Of a stretch of DNA of 64,000 bases, positions 26,149 through 33,760 are shown one piece after another. The notes beneath the pieces were generated by a model. The model was not told the DNA's origin, ran no database searches, and saw only the letters and a program-made list of their open reading frames with translations. The first letter of the stretch is position 1. Each line of letters starts with the position of its first letter. The stretch comes from Rhodococcus sp. IEGM 1379 (GTDB taxonomy: Bacteria > Actinomycetota > Actinomycetes > Mycobacteriales > Mycobacteriaceae), in assembly GCF_030056815.1 (NCBI RefSeq), contig NZ_JASHKR010000016.1, forward strand, positions 1-64,000. Direction: 5' to 3'. The position numbers and the translations under genes are program-made.

Positions 26149-26712
26149 TTGCTCGAACTCGCAATTCTCGGGCTACTCCTCGAGTCACCGATGCACGGAT
26201 ACGAGCTGCGCAAGCGGCTCACCGGTCTACTCGGCGCATTCCGTGCGTTCTCGTACGGATCGCTGTACCCGGCACTTCGGCGCATGCAGGCCGACGGATT
26301 GATCTCGGAAGACGTCGACAACGCCACCGGCACGCTCAAGCGTCGGGCGCGCCGCGTCTACCAGCTCACTCCGGAAGGACGGCAGCGGTTCACTGAATTG
26401 GTCGCCGACACGGGACCGCAGAACTACACCGACGACGGCTTCGGCGTTCACCTCGCCTTCTTCAGCCGCACCCCCGCAGAAGCGCGGATGCGAATCCTCG
26501 AAGGCAGACGACGCCAGGTCGAAGAGCGCCGCGAAGGGCTTCGCGACGCCGTCGGCCGGGCCAGCGGATCGCTGGACCGATATACCCGCCAGCTCCACCA
26601 GCTCGGACTCGAGTCGAGTGAACGCGAAGTGCGTTGGCTCAACGAATTGATCGCAGCTGAGCAATCGACAACAGGAATTTCCCAGAAAGAAGGAGAGCCC
26701 GACCATGGGTGA
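26149..26712 (+). CDS. PadR family transcriptional regulator
   Basis: A 187-residue regulator. The PadR winged helix in residues 1-85 begins [23 protein letters not shown] and has the wing region [19 protein letters not shown]-terminal helical dimerisation arm ([20 protein letters not shown] onward) follows. The start is TTG 26149 with GGGAGG 6 bp upstream. It overlaps ino1 by 8 bp. The order matches M. tuberculosis Rv0047c-Rv0046c, so it probably tunes inositol phosphate synthesis. The ligand is unknown. Confidence 0.9.
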   Translation: MLELAILGLLLESPMHGYELRKRLTGLLGAFRAFSYGSLYPALRRMQADGLISEDVDNATGTLKRRARRVYQLTPEGRQRFTELVADTGPQNYTDDGFGVHLAFFSRTPAEARMRILEGRRRQVEERREGLRDAVGRASGSLDRYTRQLHQLGLESSEREVRWLNELIAAEQSTTGISQKEGEPDHG

Positions 26713-27808
26713 GAACAGCACCGCGGTGCGCGTAGCAATTGTGGGCGTGGGTAACTGTGCCTCGTCCCTGGTTCAGGGCGTCGAGTACTACAAGGATGCG
26801 GACGAGACGGCCACCGTTCCCGGCCTCATGCACGTCAAGTTCGGCAAGTACCACGTCCGCGACGTGCAGTTTGTCGCCGCTTTCGACGTGGACGCCAAGA
26901 AGGTCGGCTTCGACCTCTCCGAGGCCATCCTCGCCAGCGAGAACAACACCATCAAGATCGCTGACGTCCCGCCGCTCGACATCCCCGTCCTGCGCGGCCC
27001 CACACTCGACGGCATCGGCAAGTACTACTCCGAGACCATCGAACTGTCCGACGCCGAGCCCGTCGACGTAGTTCAGGCCCTCAAGGACGCCAAGGTCGAC
27101 GTCCTCGTTTCCTACCTGCCCGTCGGTTCCGAAGCGGCTGACAAGTTCTACGCTCAGTGCTGCATCGACGCAGGCGTCGCCTTCGTCAACGCACTGCCCG
27201 TCTTCATCGCCTCCGACCCGGAGTGGGCTGCCAAGTTCAAGGACGCCGGCGTCCCGATCGTCGGCGACGACATCAAGAGCCAGGTCGGCGCAACCATCAC
27301 TCACCGTGTGATGGCGAAGCTGTTCGAAGACCGTGGCGTCGTACTGGACCGCACGTACCAGCTCAACGTCGGCGGCAACATGGACTTCAAGAACATGCTC
27401 GAGCGTGAGCGTCTGGAATCCAAGAAGGTCTCCAAGACCCAGGCCGTCACCTCGAACCTCACCGGCGCTCTCGCCGGCAAGGTTCACGACCGCAACGTCC
27501 ACATCGGTCCCTCGGACTACGTTGAGTGGCTCGACGACCGCAAGTGGGCATACGTCCGGCTCGAAGGCCGCGCCTTCGGCGATGCTCCCCTGAACCTCGA
27601 GTACAAGCTCGAGGTCTGGGATTCGCCTAACTCCGCCGGCATCATCATCGACGCCGTCCGTGCAGCCAAGATCGCACTGGACCGCGGCATCGGCGGACCG
27701 GTGTACCCGGCTTCCGCTTACCTGATGAAGTCCCCGCCGGTCCAGATGGCTGACGACAAGGCTCGCATCGAGCTCGAAGCGTTCATCATCGGCGCCGACG
27801 AAGCTTAA
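26705..27808 (+). CDS. ino1: Inositol-3-phosphate synthase
   Basis: The 367-residue enzyme converts glucose 6-phosphate to 1D-myo-inositol 3-phosphate with NAD as internal redox cofactor. That is the first step to phosphatidylinositol, mycothiol and lipoarabinomannan-type glycolipids. The N-terminal Rossmann motif is GVGNCASS (about 14-21); [13 protein letters not shown] and [20 protein letters not shown] are characteristic of the short actinobacterial Ino1. It is translationally coupled to padR (8-bp overlap, AGGAGAG ribosome-binding site) and followed by a strong terminator. Confidence 0.97.
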   Translation: MGENSTAVRVAIVGVGNCASSLVQGVEYYKDADETATVPGLMHVKFGKYHVRDVQFVAAFDVDAKKVGFDLSEAILASENNTIKIADVPPLDIPVLRGPTLDGIGKYYSETIELSDAEPVDVVQALKDAKVDVLVSYLPVGSEAADKFYAQCCIDAGVAFVNALPVFIASDPEWAAKFKDAGVPIVGDDIKSQVGATITHRVMAKLFEDRGVVLDRTYQLNVGGNMDFKNMLERERLESKKVSKTQAVTSNLTGALAGKVHDRNVHIGPSDYVEWLDDRKWAYVRLEGRAFGDAPLNLEYKLEVWDSPNSAGIIIDAVRAAKIALDRGIGGPVYPASAYLMKSPPVQMADDKARIELEAFIIGADEA

Positions 27809-27820
27809 GTCTCGACACAA

Positions 27821-27856
27821 AAGTGGCCCGCACCGATTGGTGTGGGCCACTTTTTT
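27821..27856 (+). terminator. Rho-independent terminator after ino1
   Basis: A 14-bp stem (AAGTGGCCCGCACC / GGTGTGGGCCACTT with one G-U pair) with loop GATT is followed by TTTTTT, 12 bp after the ino1 stop. Confidence 0.92.
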
Positions 27857-28057
27857 GTGTGGGACTACTTCTTGATCCAGGCCTCGTCCAGCAGTAGTTC
27901 ATCGCTTGACGCACCCGTACGTCTGCACCCGGATGTCCTGCGCGATTGTTGATCTGGCCCACCATCGACAGACTGGCGACCTCGACAGAGACAGCGTTAA
28001 TGATGTTGTTCCGGTGGAAGTTTCGATACTACGAATCTTCGATGATGACAGTTGGTG
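27857..28057. other. Intergenic region with a possible minus-strand gene tail
   Basis: On the minus strand the codons ending at about 27866 read ASSDELLLDEAWIKK before a stop, which looks like the C-terminus of a lost gene, with no start or body upstream. Nothing else is seen. Confidence 0.25.
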
Positions 28058-28684
28058 TCAGGGATTGTGCGGAGCAGTCAGCGCACCGACGGCCATTTCG
28101 ATCAGATGCGTAACCATGTCGTCGAAAGAAGCGGCGCCGGCAAGCAACCCCTCTTCCTGGCGTTGTTCGTATGCCGCGAAAGCCGAGACCATCATGTTCA
28201 TGATCAGATCCACCCGAGTCGCAGCCGCATCTTCCGGGAGATGCACCAGTGCACGGCGGAGCCTGACGATGATCTCACGACTGACGCCGCTGATATCGGC
28301 AAAATCGCGGCTCGTGAAGTCGACCCGCGGTGTCATACGTGCCGAGAATCGTGCGTAATGCGAACCGTCCGTGACACTTCGGAGATAATCGGCGAGCGGG
28401 ACGATCGACACTTCGATGAGCGAACGGATGTCTTCTCCGCGCCCTTCACTGTCGACGACCTCGAGATACGCACTGCGCGCTTCGTTCAGTTTGGCCAGAC
28501 GACGACGGAAGACTGCAAGGAACAACCCGTCACGGCCGCCGAAGTAGTACTGCACGGCGGACACGTTCTTCTGTCCGGATTCGATCACGATCTCACGCAG
28601 AGAAACCTCGTCGACACCCCGTTCGGCAAACATCCGATCTGCTACATCGGTGATTGCGTCTCGCGCTGGACTCGGCTTGCTCAT
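28058..28684 (-). CDS. TetR family transcriptional regulator
   Basis: The 208-residue protein has a TetR helix-turn-helix in residues 8-55 (DVADRMFAERGVDEVSLREI then QYYFGGRDGLFLAVFRRRL). A helical ligand-binding domain follows, with the TetR_C-like VHLPEDAAATRVDLIMNMM. Start ATG 28684 (MSKPSPARDA); the frame is open to 28744. It is divergent from the 2OG oxygenase gene across about 100 bp holding a palindrome at 28735-28747, the usual layout for a regulator and its target. Confidence 0.88.
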   Translation of the reverse strand: MSKPSPARDAITDVADRMFAERGVDEVSLREIVIESGQKNVSAVQYYFGGRDGLFLAVFRRRLAKLNEARSAYLEVVDSEGRGEDIRSLIEVSIVPLADYLRSVTDGSHYARFSARMTPRVDFTSRDFADISGVSREIIVRLRRALVHLPEDAAATRVDLIMNMMVSAFAAYEQRQEEGLLAGAASFDDMVTHLIEMAVGALTAPHNP

Positions 28685-28734
28685 GTAATGGACCATATGA
28701 TGCACGACATTAAAAGTCAACGAAATTTGAGACG

Positions 28735-28747
28735 TCGGTGACACCGA
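28735..28747. promoter_or_regulatory. Candidate TetR operator TCGGTGACACCGA
   Basis: A perfect 13-bp palindrome (6-bp arms, central A) sits between the divergent TetR gene and the 2OG oxygenase gene, 41 bp before the latter's ATG. It is a likely site for shared control. Confidence 0.45.
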
Positions 28748-28787
28748 TAGACTTTGAATGAACGCTCACACGTGAATCGAGGCTCCC

Positions 28788-29801
28788 ATGTCGATGTCGT
28801 CGCTCCCGGTGCTCGACCTCGCACTGTCCGAGAATCCGGACACCGCCGAACTGTTCCGCAAACAGCTCCGCGACGCGACGCACGAGATGGGTTTCTTCTA
28901 TCTGGTGGGCCACGGAATCTCCGATGACCTGCAACGACGCCTGCTGGACGTCGCCCGTGAATTCTTTGCTCTCCCGACTGCCGAGAAACTGGCTATCGAG
29001 AACGTCCGCAGCCCACACTTTCGTGGATACACCCGCCTCGGCGGAGAACTCACCGAAGGTAACCAGGACTGGCGCGAACAGATCGACATCGGCACCGATC
29101 AACCCGCTACCCAACTCAGCGACGATTCACCGGCGTGGGAGATCCTGCAAGGCCCCAACCTGTGGCCCGACGCGCTTCCCGAACTCCGCGAAGTCATCAC
29201 CGAATGGAACGACGCACTCACATCCGTAGCGCTGAAGCTTCTGCGGGAGTGGGCAGTTGCCTTGGGGCAGGATCCGCACATCTTCGACGAGGCGTTCGCC
29301 GAAGACCCGTCCATCCTGATCAAGGTGGTGCGCTACCCGGGCAGGCCACCAGGTGCGGGAACTCAGGGCGTCGGCGGACACAAGGATGCCGGAGTGTTGA
29401 CCCTGCTGTACATCGAACCCGGCAAAGGCGGCCTACAGGTAGAGCACGACGGTGAGTGGATCGATGCGCCGCCGATCGACGGTGCACTTGTGGTCAATAT
29501 CGGCGAACTGATCGAGGTAGCAACCGGTGGATACCTGAAAGCCACGGTGCACCGGGTCATTTCACCGGAAGGCGGCGGTGAGCGAATCTCGGTGCCATTC
29601 TTCTTCAACCCGAACTATGCGGCACAGATCCCGGAATTCGATCTCCCGCCGGAACTCGCAACGCGCGCCACCGGAATCACCGTTGACGCAAACAATCCCA
29701 TCCACGATTCCTACGGCGCCAACGCACTCAAAAGTCGCTTGCGGGCGCATCCCGACGTGGCGGCGCGGTGGTGGCCGAAAATCGTTGCAGCCCAAGGCTA
29801 A
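28788..29801 (+). CDS. 2-oxoglutarate/Fe(II)-dependent oxygenase, isopenicillin-N-synthase family
   Basis: A 337-residue double-stranded beta-helix oxygenase. It has an N-terminal DIOX_N domain (DATHEMGFFYLVGHGIS, about 29-45) and iron ligands His198 and Asp200 in GGHKDAG and His255 in TVHRV. The oxoglutarate/substrate-binding RxS motif is Arg266-Ser268. Relatives hydroxylate or cyclise small molecules. The substrate is unknown. It is probably repressed by the divergent TetR protein. The last 25 bp are repeated imperfectly at 31121-31145, flanking the PI-PLC block. Confidence 0.88.
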   Translation: MSMSSLPVLDLALSENPDTAELFRKQLRDATHEMGFFYLVGHGISDDLQRRLLDVAREFFALPTAEKLAIENVRSPHFRGYTRLGGELTEGNQDWREQIDIGTDQPATQLSDDSPAWEILQGPNLWPDALPELREVITEWNDALTSVALKLLREWAVALGQDPHIFDEAFAEDPSILIKVVRYPGRPPGAGTQGVGGHKDAGVLTLLYIEPGKGGLQVEHDGEWIDAPPIDGALVVNIGELIEVATGGYLKATVHRVISPEGGGERISVPFFFNPNYAAQIPEFDLPPELATRATGITVDANNPIHDSYGANALKSRLRAHPDVAARWWPKIVAAQG

Positions 29802-30810
29802 GGTCACCGTTCACGCCCGGTGCGCCTCGTGCGACTGTGGCCGGTACCGTTCCTTGCGCCCACGCGGCGGGGCCGGCACCGGTCGCACTGAGGTGGTTGA
29901 CAAAGAAGGTGCCCGCCGATTCGACGCGACTCCTCTCGAAATAGGTGCGCACCTTCTCCCACTTGACGGCAATGCCGGCGAGGTTCTCGAGCTCGTAGTC
30001 GTCCTGTATCGCCACCCGGGGATCGCCCCAGCGCGGCCCGAAAGCTGTTGTCGCTGAGAAGTCTTGCAGCACCACGATTTTGCCGCGGGCCGCGCCGAGG
30101 GTTGGTAGGCCCTCCACATCGCCGCCAGGTGCCGTCCAGAGGTGTTCGGCCAGCAGGTCACACGTCTCGGGATTCTCGCGGATGTACCAGTTCAGTGTCG
30201 ATTCGAACGTGCGCGTGTTTTCCGCTGCGGTGAACTCCTCCTTCACTCGCATCAGAATGGTCTCGCCTGGGTTGCCTCGGAGGAAGGCGCTGACCTGGCG
30301 CACGACGTCGGCGAAATTCGCGTGCAGATATTCGACGTCGTGATGGATTGCAAACGTGTCCCGAAAGTGCCTGCACCGGATGTCGATTGCTCGAATCCCG
30401 GCCGAGAGTTGCATTGGTAGATCGCGGTCCTGGGTGGCGGCAAAAATACTGGCACCGCACGCCATCGAATCGTGAGTGCCGGGGGTCGAAAGCGCGCTCA
30501 GTGTCGTCGTATCGGCCAACCGGCTCATCCAGTCCGGAGCGACGGAGTCTGCCAGATCACCGCCGGCAGTGCTCCCGGCAGACACGGTTCCCGGGGACGC
30601 CGAGTGCGAATCTTCGGAACCTGAAAGTGATTGTGCACCAGCTGATCCAGGCCTCATAACCAGCCCGATTGCGGGCAGGAATGCGAATCCGCGCATTGCA
30701 GACCGGCGGGAGACAGTCGCGGGTCCGGGCACGGCGACCTCATCGAGTCCGGGGAATGTACGCCGGACGGTGCTACCGGGCTGCTCGTATCGAATCAATG
30801 AACGGCTCAT
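29728..30810 (-). CDS. Secreted phosphatidylinositol-specific phospholipase C-like protein, C-terminally truncated
   Basis: About 360 residues with a twin-arginine-like signal (SRRSAMRGFAFLPAIGLVM) and a PI-PLC X domain. The two catalytic histidines are in LSTPGTHDSMA and IHHDVEYLH, with the RDLPMQLSAGIRAIDIRCR and NPGETILMRVKEE strands. Such enzymes cleave phosphatidylinositol or GPI anchors outside the cell. Homology stops near 29809 after FVNHLSATGAG and VARGAPGVN. The remaining 26 codons are antisense to the 3' end of the 2OG oxygenase gene, so the native C-terminus was lost. The start is ATG 30810; GTG 30825 is an alternative. It sits within the block bounded by the 25-bp direct repeats. 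Confidence 0.75.
   Translation of the reverse strand: MSRSLIRYEQPGSTVRRTFPGLDEVAVPGPATVSRRSAMRGFAFLPAIGLVMRPGSAGAQSLSGSEDSHSASPGTVSAGSTAGGDLADSVAPDWMSRLADTTTLSALSTPGTHDSMACGASIFAATQDRDLPMQLSAGIRAIDIRCRHFRDTFAIHHDVEYLHANFADVVRQVSAFLRGNPGETILMRVKEEFTAAENTRTFESTLNWYIRENPETCDLLAEHLWTAPGGDVEGLPTLGAARGKIVVLQDFSATTAFGPRWGDPRVAIQDDYELENLAGIAVKWEKVRTYFERSRVESAGTFFVNHLSATGAGPAAWAQGTVPATVARGAPGVNGDLSLGLQRFSATTAPPRRDAPASDF
29776..29800. repeat. Left copy of a 25-bp imperfect direct repeat
   Basis: The last codons of the 2OG oxygenase gene (core GTTGCAGCCCAAGGCTA) recur at 31121-31145 as GTTGCAGCCCAGGGCTA, with 22 of 25 positions identical. The copies bracket the truncated PI-PLC gene and its upstream region. 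Confidence 0.7.
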
Positions 30811-31120
30811 CTCTGATCTCGTCACTGTTCATCCGGATCGAGAGTGGACGATTGTTATACCAGGAGAATTCGACGAATTTCGCAGAATTGAGCGAATAGC
30901 AGTTTCGGAAGTCCGATGCTGGTGGTCGCGTAACACTGCCCTCCTAAGTCATGCACGTTCACTGGCGGGATGCGAACTGAACTGTTCGGCCAGCGGCGGA
31001 GCGTCCCACATGCCGGTGACGACCTCGATATATACGCCGGGCCGTACGCCGGCTCCGCACCCAGATCCACCCCCAACCCAACTCAGACGACGGTCAATGC
31101 TCGAAGCAAGCAGTAATGTC
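30811..31120. other. Upstream region of the PI-PLC gene within the repeat-bounded block
   Basis: No gene was recognised. Short frames on the minus strand give no family-like sequence. It presumably holds the PI-PLC promoter. Confidence 0.4.
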
Positions 31121-31145
31121 CGTAAATTGTTGCAGCCCAGGGCTA
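31121..31145. repeat. Right copy of the 25-bp imperfect direct repeat
   Basis: This copy resembles the end of the 2OG oxygenase reading frame with mostly silent changes (IVAAQG is still readable) but a stop replaces the lysine codon. It suggests a second, diverged 3' end of the same gene, left by an insertion or recombination. 113 bp of featureless sequence follows before the selO stop. Confidence 0.7.
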
Positions 31146-31258
31146 TACGTTTCCATCCGTTGCCGAGATCGACCGACAACATTCATTGCGTCGGCACACC
31201 CGACGGTTGCGGCCCATCCGTACGAACAAAGCCTCATTTGGTGTCGCTCGCTCGAAAA

Positions 31259-32767
31259 TTAAGTGCCACAGAAGGTTTGGAAGGTTTCGCTGAATGACTG
31301 CGGGGCGGCCGTGGTGTAGTCGGACCACTCGTCGCGTCGATCGAACGGATGCGTGACGACCTCCAGTAGCTTCTCGAAGGGAACGAGGTTGCCGTCGGTC
31401 GCGGTGCGCAAGGCCGCATCAAGCTGATGATTGCGTGGAATATACAGCGGGTTGACACAGTCCATCGCGTCCGCGGTCTCCACTGCCCCGCGCCCCTGCT
31501 TCGTCAGGGCGCCGTGCCACCGCTCCAACCAGGACCCGATGCGCTCCCGTGGCACGAGGCCGTCGAGGGGCTCCGAATTTCCGCGCAATTCGTCCGCAAG
31601 TGCACGGAAGGTGCCCGTCCAGTCTGCACCGTGTTCCACCATCAACGTCAGCAGATCGTCGACCAGTGCGTGATCGATGGTCTGGCCGGCCAAACCGAGC
31701 TTGGCCGCCATACCGGCCACGTAGTGGCCCTCGTACCGCTCGTCGAAAGTATCGAGAACTGCTGACACCGCGGCAATCGCATCATCGGGTGTGGAATCGA
31801 TCAGCATCAACAGTGATTCCGCGAGACGTGCCAGATTCCACTTCAGAACAGCGGGCTGATTGCCGAACGCATAGCGGCCCCCGCGATCGATCGAACTGAA
31901 CACAGCCGACGGATCGAACGCGTCGAGGAAGGCACACGGACCGTAGTCGATGGTCTCCCCCGAAATGGTCGTGTTGTCGGTGTTCATCACCCCGTGAACG
32001 AAACCGATGAGCATCCACCTCGCCACCAGTGACGCCTGCGCCTCGACCACCGCCTCGAAGAACTTCAGGTAGCGATTGCTTTCACCCGTTGTCGGCAGTT
32101 CGATCAGCTCCGGGTAGTGGCGGGCAATCGCGTAGTCGGCGAGCGGCTGCAAGATCGCACCCTGCCGGACCGCGTATTCAAAGGTGCCCACCCGAAGGTG
32201 ACTGGACGCGACCCGTGCGAGCACAGCACCGGGTTCGGCGCCGCTGCGGCGTACATCCTGGCCCGTTGCGACCACCGACAGCGCCCGCGTCGTGGGACTG
32301 CCGAGGGCATACATCGCCTCGCTGACCAGGTATTCGCGCAGCATCGGGCCGACAACGGCAAAGCCGTCACCGCCCCGAGAGAACGGCGTGCGCCCCGAGC
32401 CCTTGAGATGCAGATCCACTCGCCGACCATCACTGTTCACCAGTTCACCGAGCAGCAACGCCCGACCATCCCCGAGGATTGGTGCGTACCCACCGAACTG
32501 ATGACCCGCATACGCCATCGCCACCGGTTTCGCCCCGACCGGCACCGTCGACCCGGACAGGACGCCAATCCCGTCGTCGCTTCGCAGTGCCTCGACTTCC
32601 AACCGCAGCGACCCCGCGAGTTGCTCGTTCACAACGAGCAACTGGGGATCCGGCGCCTGAGCGCCTTGCCACGGCACCGTCAAAGCGCCCAGCTCGTCAG
32701 CGAAGGTGCTCTCGAGGCCGGCCACCGCTGGGTCGGTGCCTACTGTGGAATTCTGGATTGCAGCCAT
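31259..32767 (-). CDS. selO: SelO-type protein adenylyltransferase (pseudokinase fold)
   Basis: The 502-residue protein belongs to the SelO/YdiU family, which flips ATP in a kinase-like fold and AMPylates proteins, linked to redox homeostasis. Landmarks are YAGHQFGGYAPILGDGRALL (about 87-106), LKGSGRTPFSRGGDG and VHGVMNTDNTTISGETIDYG. The third residue from the C-terminus is cysteine (CGT end), the position of selenocysteine in eukaryotic SelO. ATG 32767 (MAAIQNS) was chosen; the frame is open to 32983 only as non-conserved sequence. Divergent from the AIM24 gene. Confidence 0.93.
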   Translation of the reverse strand: MAAIQNSTVGTDPAVAGLESTFADELGALTVPWQGAQAPDPQLLVVNEQLAGSLRLEVEALRSDDGIGVLSGSTVPVGAKPVAMAYAGHQFGGYAPILGDGRALLLGELVNSDGRRVDLHLKGSGRTPFSRGGDGFAVVGPMLREYLVSEAMYALGSPTTRALSVVATGQDVRRSGAEPGAVLARVASSHLRVGTFEYAVRQGAILQPLADYAIARHYPELIELPTTGESNRYLKFFEAVVEAQASLVARWMLIGFVHGVMNTDNTTISGETIDYGPCAFLDAFDPSAVFSSIDRGGRYAFGNQPAVLKWNLARLAESLLMLIDSTPDDAIAAVSAVLDTFDERYEGHYVAGMAAKLGLAGQTIDHALVDDLLTLMVEHGADWTGTFRALADELRGNSEPLDGLVPRERIGSWLERWHGALTKQGRGAVETADAMDCVNPLYIPRNHQLDAALRTATDGNLVPFEKLLEVVTHPFDRRDEWSDYTTAAPQSFSETFQTFCGT

Positions 32768-32995
32768 CACACGAGGGTAGTCACCACGCGAGCTGTCCCG
32801 TCGCTCACGACCGACAGCTCGAAAAACTGAGCAGGCCCGAACGCAATACAACGATCGGATAGCGAACCCCCGAATACCCGAACCGGAATAGTCACCACAA
32901 GCAATGATTCGTTCGAGAACCGTTACCGCACATCGTTTCAGCCAAACCTGACGCTCATCATCGACCCCGAGAAAACTTTCCATCGAGAGGAAACT

Positions 32996-33694
32996 GTGAA
33001 AACAGAAATCAGTTGCGGGCCCGCATTCGCGATAGCGGAGATCAGTGTCCCCGCCGGCGGATCAGTCCGCGTCGAAGCCGGAGCAATGGCGATGATGCGG
33101 GGCGACCTCGCCATCACCACGTCGACCCGAGGCGGCTTCATGAAAGGTCTCCGCCGCTCCCTGGGTGGGTCGAGCTTCTTCGTCAACGACTTCAGTAGTG
33201 ATCGCGGTGGTGTCGTAGGCGTCGCCGGCGCACTGCCTGGCGACATAGTCGAAACCACCATCGACGAAGGGACACCACTGCTCGTCCAGTCCGGCTGCTG
33301 GCTCGCATCCGATGCGACCGTCGACGTCGACTCCAAATGGGGCGGTAGCAAAGGATTCTTCAGCGGAGCCGGGCTTGTTCTGCTGCGGTGCAGCGGAAGG
33401 GGTGAGATCCTGCTCTCCAGCTACGGCGCCATCCGGCCGGTGACACTCACCGCGGAAGAGACCATGACACTCGATTCCGGTCACGTCGTCGCGTTCGACG
33501 AGTCCGTCCAATACCGCATCCGCAAGGCCGGCGGCTGGAAGTCGATGATCCTCGGCGGCGAAGGCATCGTCACCGAATTCACGGGACCAGGCCGAGTCTG
33601 GATGCAGACCCGCAGCGCAACAGACCTGGTCGATTGGCTTCGCACCCGGATGCCATCGAGCAGCAGTAGCAGCACTAGTAGTAGCAGCAACTGA
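32996..33694 (+). CDS. AIM24 family protein
   Basis: A 232-residue all-beta protein with KTEISCGPAFAIAEISVPAG, VEAGAMAMMRGDLAITTSTRGG, GSSFFVNDF and LPGDIVETTIDEGTPLLVQS, typical of the AIM24/TIGR00266 family of unknown biochemical role (mitochondrial biogenesis in yeast). Start GTG 32996 with GAGAGGAAA upstream. The C-terminus is a serine run encoded by an AGC/AGT trinucleotide repeat, prone to slippage. It is divergent from selO and convergent with the reductase gene, with a shared hairpin between them. Confidence 0.88.
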   Translation: MKTEISCGPAFAIAEISVPAGGSVRVEAGAMAMMRGDLAITTSTRGGFMKGLRRSLGGSSFFVNDFSSDRGGVVGVAGALPGDIVETTIDEGTPLLVQSGCWLASDATVDVDSKWGGSKGFFSGAGLVLLRCSGRGEILLSSYGAIRPVTLTAEETMTLDSGHVVAFDESVQYRIRKAGGWKSMILGGEGIVTEFTGPGRVWMQTRSATDLVDWLRTRMPSSSSSSTSSSSN

Positions 33695-33720
33695 GCGCGA
33701 CCGAGCCAGAAACACCACAT

Positions 33721-33750
33721 CGGCCGACCCGAGCAAACTCGGGTCGGCCG
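33721..33750. terminator. Bidirectional hairpin between AIM24 and the flavin reductase gene
   Basis: A perfect 13-bp stem (CGGCCGACCCGAG / CTCGGGTCGGCCG) with loop CAAA lies between the two convergent stops. No long T-run follows on either strand, but the stem is stable enough to end transcription from both sides. Confidence 0.7.
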
Positions 33751-33760
33751 AAACCAACAC

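Noticed and set aside
26639-27850. 403-codon minus-strand frame opposite ino1
   Set aside because: Asp/Val-rich complement of ino1 codons; the plus strand encodes a full inositol phosphate synthase.
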